37,210 bases of DNA from Pseudomonadota bacterium. Its GTDB lineage: Bacteria > Pseudomonadota > Alphaproteobacteria > CACIAM-22H2. Location: positions 1 to 37,210 of the forward strand of contig JACQDQ010000242.1 in the NCBI GenBank assembly GCA_016201015.1, in the 5' to 3' direction. The translations under genes and the position numbers were made by a program. The notes beneath the pieces were generated by a model that was given only the letters and a program-made list of their open reading frames with translations, was not told where the DNA came from and ran no database searches. Numbering within the stretch: position 1 is the first letter of the stretch; every line of letters begins with the position of its first letter. Positions 31,285-37,210 of this stretch are shown one piece after another.

Positions 31285-31484
31285 TCATACGTCGAGGCCG
31301 CGGGCGAACTCGGAGTTTACCTGGACAAAGGCATGCCGCGGCTCCGACTTGCGGCCCATCAGGCTCTCGACCAGCTTGGCCGTCCGGTTCTACTCCCCGG
31401 TGCCACCATCGCCGCCAGCGATCTCGAGCCGCAGCACGATACGCCGGCCGGGGTCCGAGGTGGTTTCTTTGAGTTGCGAGGCAG
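31285..31484 (-). pseudogene. Displaced, decayed duplicate of the parE 3' end (copy A)
   Basis: Ungapped match to 35393-35592, about 27 differences in 200 columns by hand; same orientation; the parE frame has an internal stop (GGE*NRTAKLVESLMGRK). Confidence 0.88.
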
Positions 31485-31564
31485 GTACACTAACAACCCC
31501 GCTTGCCCCGACTCGGACCAGTCTGTAATTGTATGGTGCCTACAACCGGTGATGGGTTGTCAGG

Positions 31565-32497
31565 ATGGCAAGGATCTGCATCAACATCGTGCTGATCGGC
31601 TTGGTTGCGCTCGCGGCGGCAGCCGGCGTGGCGGCACAGACGCTGAGCCACGGCATGGTGTTCCGGGATTGCCCGGGATGCCCGGAGATGGTGGTCATCG
31701 GCGCCGGCAGTTTCACCATGGGCGTGCCGCCGGGTGAGGAAGAGCGCGAGCGCCTGCTGGTGGCGGTCCGAGGCCGCTCGGTGCCGCAGCATCCGGTGTC
31801 GGTGCGGCAGTTTGCCATTAGCCGCTTCGAGGCGACGCGTGGCGAGTTTGCGACCTTCATACGTGAAACCGGGCACCAAGCCGGCAGTACGTGCTGGAGT
31901 GTGGGTGAGGATGGCTGGAAGGAACGCACCGGACTGAACTGGCAGGATCCCGGTTTCGAGCAAACAGACCGCCATCCGGTGGCCTGTGTGAATTGGAACG
32001 ATGCCAAGGCTTACGTCGGCTGGCTTGCAAGGAAGACGGGCGGCCCTTATCGGCTGCTGAGCGAGGCGGAATGGGAATTTGCGGCCCGGGCGGCGACCCA
32101 GACATCACGGTATTGGGGCGATGACGCGAGCGCAGCGTGCGGCTATGCCAATGTCTCCGATCAAACGCAAAAGAACGCGGGCTTCACCGGCAGATTTTTC
32201 GAGTGCAGCGATGGTCACGTTTACACTGCGCCGGTCGGGAGTTTTCGCGCCAATGGATTCGCGCTGTACGACATGCTCGGCAATGTATGGGAATGGGTGG
32301 AGGATTGCTGGAACGATACCTATCAGGGCGCACCCAGCGACGGGCAGGCTTGGATAACCGGATACTGCAATCGCCGGGTCGCTCGCGGCGGGTCCTGGTA
32401 CGACCACCCGGGGATCATCCGCGTCGGCATCCGGGACGGCGGCAGCACCCTGAACCGGAACAGCTTTCTCGGCTTCCGCGTGGCCAAAACCTTGTGA
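31565..32497 (+). CDS. Exported SUMF1/formylglycine-generating-enzyme-fold protein without the usual C-terminal Cys pair
   Basis: Signal peptide; MVVIGAGSFTMGVPPGEEE; HPVACVNWNDAKAYVGWLARKTGGPYRLLSEAEWEFAARAAT; NGFALYDMLGNVWEWVEDCW; RVARGGSWYDHPGIIRVGIRDGG. Confidence 0.88.
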   Translation: MARICINIVLIGLVALAAAAGVAAQTLSHGMVFRDCPGCPEMVVIGAGSFTMGVPPGEEERERLLVAVRGRSVPQHPVSVRQFAISRFEATRGEFATFIRETGHQAGSTCWSVGEDGWKERTGLNWQDPGFEQTDRHPVACVNWNDAKAYVGWLARKTGGPYRLLSEAEWEFAARAATQTSRYWGDDASAACGYANVSDQTQKNAGFTGRFFECSDGHVYTAPVGSFRANGFALYDMLGNVWEWVEDCWNDTYQGAPSDGQAWITGYCNRRVARGGSWYDHPGIIRVGIRDGGSTLNRNSFLGFRVAKTL

Positions 32498-32567
32498 CCT
32501 CCTGGTTCTTGTCCTCCTTGCATCTTGGGGGTCGAAGGTGCGAATCCCGCTGGCCGCCGGAAACTGA

Positions 32568-32631
32568 GTCGCGGGCGAACTCGGCGTTTTCCTGGAAATA
32601 GGCCAGGCGCAGCTCCGGCTCGCGGCCAATC
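32568..32631 (-). pseudogene. Displaced short duplicate of the parE 3' end (copy B)
   Basis: 64-bp ungapped match to 35405-35468 with 3 differences by hand. Confidence 0.9.
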
Positions 32632-32637
32632 TGGATT

Positions 32638-33531
32638 TCAGGCTCGGTTTGCCTTCAACCGGCGCAGGAAGCCATGCAGCATCTCGATGGCGAGGCCGTG
32701 CAGCATGAGACGGAATCCGGCCTCAAGAGTTGAATACGGCACCATCGGGTGGCCGTTGCTGATCAGGCCGAGATAGTCCTCGCGGTCGATCAGGCGCGCG
32801 GCGTAGATGCCGACGGTTTCGTCCAGTTGCAGAGAGTTGCTCGCGCGCCAGAAATCGCTGTCGGTCAGCAGCAGCGCGTAGACCGGCGTGTAGGCCTCGA
32901 TCGCGGTATGAAGATCGATGAAGTTCAGCGGCCCGTCGGGCATCGGGGCGAGATCGAACGGCGCATCGCTGATGGCGCTAAAATCAAGCTTGGCACGCGG
33001 ACGAATCTCCTCGCCGCGTCGCTCAAGCTCCTGATTCAGCTGAATCACGAAATTGAAGATGTTGAGATCGTGAATCAGAAAGACATTGTCGAGAATGTCT
33101 TCCAGACAGCGTGGCCGCAAGGCGGGAATATCCGGGCGGAAGCCGGGTGTCGCATTGTCGGCGACGAAAGACAGGATTTCGCTGGCGGCGTTGAAGTGGC
33201 GCAGGATCAGCCGGTTCGCATCGGGCCGTAGGAACGTCTTCATGCCGAAATAAAGAAGCCGATGCAGCAGGCGCGGCGCGTTGGGCCGGCGTGGCGAGAG
33301 CGTGCGCAGGAGTTGGACGAGGATGATCGAGATCCGGGCAAGCGGCCGGACGAACGGCAGGAGAAACTGCCGGCTCCTAGAGGCTTGTGAGCGCAGAAGG
33401 TCGAGCTTGGCGCCGTCGTCCATCGGCATGGCGCGGTCAAGCGCCAGGGCGAGCCAGGGGCTGGGGTCGGCGGGATTATAGGCGCCCAGCGCCGCCTCGA
33501 TCGCTTGGCGTGCAATCGTTCGCTCAGACAT
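32638..33531 (-). CDS. Hypothetical protein, helix-rich, third gene of the parE-proximal cassette
   Basis: MSERTIARQAIEAALGAYNPADPSPWLALALDRAMPMDDGAKLDLLRSQ...; 8-nt overlap with the upstream gene; no family recognised with certainty. Confidence 0.75.
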   Translation of the reverse strand: MSERTIARQAIEAALGAYNPADPSPWLALALDRAMPMDDGAKLDLLRSQASRSRQFLLPFVRPLARISIILVQLLRTLSPRRPNAPRLLHRLLYFGMKTFLRPDANRLILRHFNAASEILSFVADNATPGFRPDIPALRPRCLEDILDNVFLIHDLNIFNFVIQLNQELERRGEEIRPRAKLDFSAISDAPFDLAPMPDGPLNFIDLHTAIEAYTPVYALLLTDSDFWRASNSLQLDETVGIYAARLIDREDYLGLISNGHPMVPYSTLEAGFRLMLHGLAIEMLHGFLRRLKANRA

Positions 33532-34213
33532 TGTCGATCTCTTCGAGCTGCAGGCGATAGAGGCGAGCGACGATGCGCGCCGTGCGGACGATTTCCGTTG
33601 CCGGCGTACCGGCCGAGAGCGCGAGGTCGAGCGCTCTCTCCAGAGCGTCAAGGTGCGCGGGATCGTTGGTGCCGTGATGCCGCAGAAACGAGACGGCGTC
33701 ATCGCCGAGGCCAAGCTGTTCGCGAATGACCTGCGCCCAGGATGCGGCAACGCGCGCTCCAAGACCCTCGATGATCGTCATCGCGCCGATAAGGGCGAGC
33801 GGCGCGGGCCGGCTGGCGGCCTGGAACATCCAGGCGGACAGCGCTTCCGAGCCGATATTCTTAGCGGTGCTGCGGATCTCCGCCAGCATTCCGCCGCAGG
33901 CGACGAAATCCTGCTCCAACATCAGGTAGTCTTTGTGCTCCGCCACGGCGTGGCGCAGGAACATCGAGCGGAGCTCTTCGTGCTCGGGGCCGATATTGGA
34001 GGCGGCGCGGGCGATCCAGCGCGCGCCATCCACGACCTGCTGGCGCAGATTGACCAGCAGGCGGCGGTAATCCTCGAGGCGCAGCTTGCCGCGCTCGATC
34101 TTGGCGATGATCGGCACGATGTGCAGTGCCGATTCAAACTCGAACCGGACCTGCAGCAGCTCGCGGGTCGTCTGCTGCACGGCAGGCGCGAGATCGGTGC
34201 TGGGTGCGTTCAT
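33524..34213 (-). CDS. Heme-oxygenase-like fold (iron-containing redox enzyme / HDO-like) protein
   Basis: HAVAEHKDYLMLEQDFVACGG; TIIEGLGARVAASWA; FLRHHGTNDPAHLDALERALDLAL with an H-x3-D-x2-H ligand-like motif. Confidence 0.7.
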   Translation of the reverse strand: MNAPSTDLAPAVQQTTRELLQVRFEFESALHIVPIIAKIERGKLRLEDYRRLLVNLRQQVVDGARWIARAASNIGPEHEELRSMFLRHAVAEHKDYLMLEQDFVACGGMLAEIRSTAKNIGSEALSAWMFQAASRPAPLALIGAMTIIEGLGARVAASWAQVIREQLGLGDDAVSFLRHHGTNDPAHLDALERALDLALSAGTPATEIVRTARIVARLYRLQLEEIDNV

Positions 34214-35376
34214 TGCCGTGCTCCCGGCGGGGTGGTGACCGTCAGCAGCGCAAAAGAGATGATGCAGCGTCCGCTTTCGGGCACGACGCAGAGAATTTTC
34301 TGGCCATGGCGAAGCGGGCGCTCTTCAACCAGGGCGGCGAGCGAGGCGAGGATAGCCGCACTGCCGATATTGCCGACACGCGGCAAGGTGCCGAACCATT
34401 TCTCGGCCGGAATATTGCAGCCGGCTTTGTCGAGGAGGGCCACCATCTCCTTGCGCAGAAATTCGGCCGAGTAGTGGCAGACAAGCCAGTCGATCTCGGT
34501 GATCGTCAGGCGGCCCTGGCCGACCAACCGCAGAAATTCCGCGATCCACATCGGCAACAGGCGTTCGAGCAGGCGGAAATCCTGGCGCAGGACGAAGTCC
34601 CCGCGTGCGACGGCGGCGCCAGCACTCGCGGCAAGGTTCCAGGGCGTCACATCACCGCTGTCGTCGTCGCGCGCACCGCCACCCCACATGCAGGTCTCGA
34701 CACGATCGGCGAAGGAGCGCAGCTCGATCCACTCGATCTTGAGCGAGAGGCTATGTTCGTTCGGCCGTGGCTCGACGATCGCCGCCGAGGCGCCGTCGGA
34801 GAGCGTCCAGCGCAGGAAATCCGCATCCTTGGGGATGGCGCCGCGCGCATCGACGAGATCCGTGTTTTCATAGGCGCCGGGACGGAAGAAGCGGCTGGCG
34901 AATTCCGAGCCCACCACGGCCGCGGCACGCTTGCCGTCGGCGCGGACCTGCAAGGCGGCAGTCTTCAGTGCCATCATCACGCCGGCGCACACGCTCTGAA
35001 AGCTGGCGATCTCAAGCGGTCCGAGCGCGGTTTCGCCATGAACCATGCTGGCGAAGCCGGGCACGAGGACGTCGTTCTGGGTCGTCGCCGCGGCCAGGAA
35101 ATCAATTTGGGCTGCGGACACTTCCGACTTGGCAAGCGCATCGGCGAGGGCCGAGGCGGCGAGCTTGGCATTGGTCCAGCGCGTGCGCCCGTCGCGGTCG
35201 AGCGCATAGTGGCGCGTGCGGATGCCGTTCTGGGCCAGGGCGATCGGGCCAAGGCGCGAGGCCTTGCCGCAGATTCGGCCGATGAAATCTTCCATCTCGG
35301 CATTGCCGACCGGCTCGCCCGGGAGACAGCGTCCGAGTGCCGTGACGAAGGCCTCGCGCAGCAGGACTTCGCTCAT
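34210..35376 (-). CDS. Beta-ketoacyl-ACP synthase III-like (thiolase-fold) enzyme
   Basis: Candidate Cys-His-Asn triad: FQSVCAGVMMALKTA, DWLVCHYSAEFLRKEM, PRVGNIGSAAILASL; overlaps the HDO-like gene by ATGA. Confidence 0.82.
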   Translation of the reverse strand: MSEVLLREAFVTALGRCLPGEPVGNAEMEDFIGRICGKASRLGPIALAQNGIRTRHYALDRDGRTRWTNAKLAASALADALAKSEVSAAQIDFLAAATTQNDVLVPGFASMVHGETALGPLEIASFQSVCAGVMMALKTAALQVRADGKRAAAVVGSEFASRFFRPGAYENTDLVDARGAIPKDADFLRWTLSDGASAAIVEPRPNEHSLSLKIEWIELRSFADRVETCMWGGGARDDDSGDVTPWNLAASAGAAVARGDFVLRQDFRLLERLLPMWIAEFLRLVGQGRLTITEIDWLVCHYSAEFLRKEMVALLDKAGCNIPAEKWFGTLPRVGNIGSAAILASLAALVEERPLRHGQKILCVVPESGRCIISFALLTVTTPPGARQ

Positions 35377-35392
35377 GGCAGGGCCGAACCTG

Positions 35393-37210
35393 TCACACGT
35401 CGAGGTCGCGGGCGAACTCGGCGTTTTCCTGGATATAGGCCAGGCGCAGCTCCGGCTTGCGGCCCATCAGGCTCTCGACCAGCTTGGCCGTCCGGTTCTT
35501 CTCCTTGGCGCCGCCATCGCCGCCGGCGATCTCGACCCGCAGGAGGACACGCCGGCCGGGGTCCATGGTGGTTTCCTTGAGCTGCGACGCCGGCATCTCG
35601 CCGAGGCCCTTGAAGCGGCTGATCTCGACCTTGGTCTTGCCCTTGAAGGTCGTCTTGAGCAGCTCGTCCTTGTGCTTGTCGTCGCGCGCATAGGTGACCG
35701 TGCCGCCGGCGCTCAGGCGATAGAGCGGCGGCATGGCGAGGAAGAGGTGGCCGCCTTCAATCAGCTTCGGGATCTCGCGATAGAAGAAGGTCATGAGCAG
35801 CGAGGCGATATGGGCGCCGTCGACGTCGGCGTCGGTCATGATGACGATGCGCTCATAGCGCAGCTTGGCTTCGTCATAGGTGTCGCCGGTGCCGCAGCCG
35901 AGCGCCTGGATGAGATCGGCCAGCTCCTGATTGGCGCGCAGCTTGTCGCTCGAGGCGCTGGCGACGTTGAGGATCTTGCCGCGCAGCGGCAGGATGGCCT
36001 GCGTCTCGCGCTGGCGCGCCTGCTTGGCCGAGCCGCCGGCGGAATCGCCTTCGACCAGGAACAGCTCGGTGCCCTCCGGCGTGTTGCGCGTGCAGTCGGC
36101 GAGCTTGCCCGGCAGCCGCAGGCGGCGCGTCGCCGATTTGCGCGCGAGGTCCTTTTCTTGGCGGCGGCGCTGGCGCTCCTCGGCCCGCTCGATGACGCGA
36201 TCGAGCAGCGCCTTGGCGGCGCCGGCATCGTCCGAGAGCCAGTGGTCGAAGTGATCCTTGACCGAGCCCTCGACCAGGCGCTGCGCCTCCGGCATGCCGA
36301 GGCGCTCCTTGGTCTGGCCCTGGAATTGCGGGTCGCGGATGAACAGCGACAGGAGGATGACGGCGCCGTCCATCGCATCCTCGGCGGTGATCTGCGCGGC
36401 GCGGCGATTGCCCAGGCGGTCGCCGCAGTCGCGTAGGCCGCGCGTCAGGGCCGTGCGCAGACCCGTCTCGTGGCTGCCGCCCTGCGGCGTCGGCACGGTG
36501 TTACAATAGGAGTGGACCTCACCCTCCTCGTCGCCTGGCCAGGCCACCGCCCATTCGACATGGCCGAGATTGTCGGGCAGCTTGCCCTCGCCGATGAAAG
36601 ATTGCGGCGTCCAGGTCGGCCGCTTGCCGACCGTCTCGGCGAGAAAATCGCTGAGGCCGCCGGGGAAGTGCAGGGTGGCGGTGGCCGGGGTCTGGTCGTT
36701 GCTCTTGATCAGCTTGGCGTCGCAGGTCCAGCGGATCTCGACGCCCTTGAATAGGAAGGCCTTGGCCCGCGCCATGCGATAGATGGTCGAGGGGCGGAAA
36801 TGAGCGTGGCCGCCGAAGATGTTCGGGTCGGGATGGAAGCGGATCACCGTGCCGCGGCGGTTCTGCACTGCGCCCTTGGATTTGAGCGCGCCTTTGGCCT
36901 TGCCGCGGCTATAGGATTGCGTCCACAGCTTGCGGTCGCGCGCCACCTCGACCTCGAGGACGTCGGACAGGGCATTGACCACCGAGATGCCGACGCCGTG
37001 CAGCCCGCCGGCGGTGGCGTAGGTCTTGCCGTCGAACTTGCCGCCCGAGTGCAGCATGGTGAGGATCACCTCGAGCGCCGACTTGTTCTTGAACTTGGGG
37101 TGCGGGTCGACCGGAATGCCGCGCCCATTGTCGCGGACGGTGACCCAGTCATCCTCGGCCAGCTCGATCTCGATCAGGCTGGCATGGCCGGCCACCGCCT
37201 CGTCCATGGC
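35393..37210 (-). CDS. parE: DNA topoisomerase IV subunit B (N-terminus beyond the window)
   Basis: DEAVAGHASLIEIELAEDDWVTVRDNGRGIPVDPHPK; LHSGGKFDGKTYATAGGLHGVGISVVNALSD; LFLVEGDSAGGSAKQARQRETQAILPLRGKILNVASAS; VIMTDADVDGAHIASLL. Confidence 0.95.
   Translation of the reverse strand, partial: AMDEAVAGHASLIEIELAEDDWVTVRDNGRGIPVDPHPKFKNKSALEVILTMLHSGGKFDGKTYATAGGLHGVGISVVNALSDVLEVEVARDRKLWTQSYSRGKAKGALKSKGAVQNRRGTVIRFHPDPNIFGGHAHFRPSTIYRMARAKAFLFKGVEIRWTCDAKLIKSNDQTPATATLHFPGGLSDFLAETVGKRPTWTPQSFIGEGKLPDNLGHVEWAVAWPGDEEGEVHSYCNTVPTPQGGSHETGLRTALTRGLRDCGDRLGNRRAAQITAEDAMDGAVILLSLFIRDPQFQGQTKERLGMPEAQRLVEGSVKDHFDHWLSDDAGAAKALLDRVIERAEERQRRRQEKDLARKSATRRLRLPGKLADCTRNTPEGTELFLVEGDSAGGSAKQARQRETQAILPLRGKILNVASASSDKLRANQELADLIQALGCGTGDTYDEAKLRYERIVIMTDADVDGAHIASLLMTFFYREIPKLIEGGHLFLAMPPLYRLSAGGTVTYARDDKHKDELLKTTFKGKTKVEISRFKGLGEMPASQLKETTMDPGRRVLLRVEIAGGDGGAKEKNRTAKLVESLMGRKPELRLAYIQENAEFARDLDV

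Noticed and set aside
31542-31560. ACAACC-GGTGATG-GGTTGT hairpin just before the SUMF1-fold gene
   Set aside because: Only 6-bp arms and no further support, so not claimed as a regulatory element.
34126-35580. 484-aa plus-strand ORF
   Set aside because: Antisense to the KASIII-like gene and parE 3' end. Its similarity to ORFs at 31156 and 32525 reflects the parE-end duplications, not a shared protein family.
35216-36436. 406-aa plus-strand ORF matching part of the ORF at 31156-31737
   Set aside because: Shadow ORF of parE. The match to 31156-31737 is what exposes the duplicated parE terminus and is explained by that.

Overview
A GC-rich chromosomal window, alphaproteobacterial in character, read by eye from the sequence and the supplied ORF track. 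Left to right: (1) the edge of a NitT/TauT-type ABC transporter next to urate catabolism genes (PuuD-type urate hydroxylase, 5-hydroxyisourate hydrolase); (2) a tightly overlapping operon of ECF sigma factor, putative anti-sigma, Spy/CpxP-like periplasmic protein, DUF1800 and DUF1501; (3) a DMT transporter; (4) a liv-type branched-chain amino acid/aromatic ABC transporter whose livK and livH are separated by a MazF-type toxin-antitoxin pair with a perfect 15-1-15 palindrome upstream; (5) an aryl-CoA-type catabolic cluster (2-aminobenzoate/benzoate-CoA ligase-like, an OYE-family flavoprotein with an appended FN3-like domain, a CWC cysteine-rich protein, acyl-CoA dehydrogenase, enoyl-CoA hydratase, MarR, SDR), with one shared motif (YTTYAAGTCTAAARTRTYW) upstream of three transcription units including livK; (6) a sulfotransferase, a DOPA-dioxygenase-like protein, an AsnC-type RAM protein, a RhlE-like helicase, a hydrolase, a collapsed VOC gene, a serine hydrolase, pdxJ/pdxA and a duplicated lipoprotein pair; (7) a parE-proximal region. 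The strongest unexpected signal is in (7). Two displaced copies of the parE 3' end lie downstream of intact parE (32568-32631, about 95% identical; 31285-31484, about 86% identical, carrying an internal stop). They bracket two cargo blocks: a three-gene cassette (KASIII-like synthase, heme-oxygenase-like diiron/HDO-family protein, unknown all-helical protein) and a periplasmic SUMF1/FGE-fold protein lacking the usual C-terminal cysteines. This looks like repeated insertion (accretion) at the parE terminus delivering a candidate uncharacterised biosynthetic cassette. All identities are hand counts.
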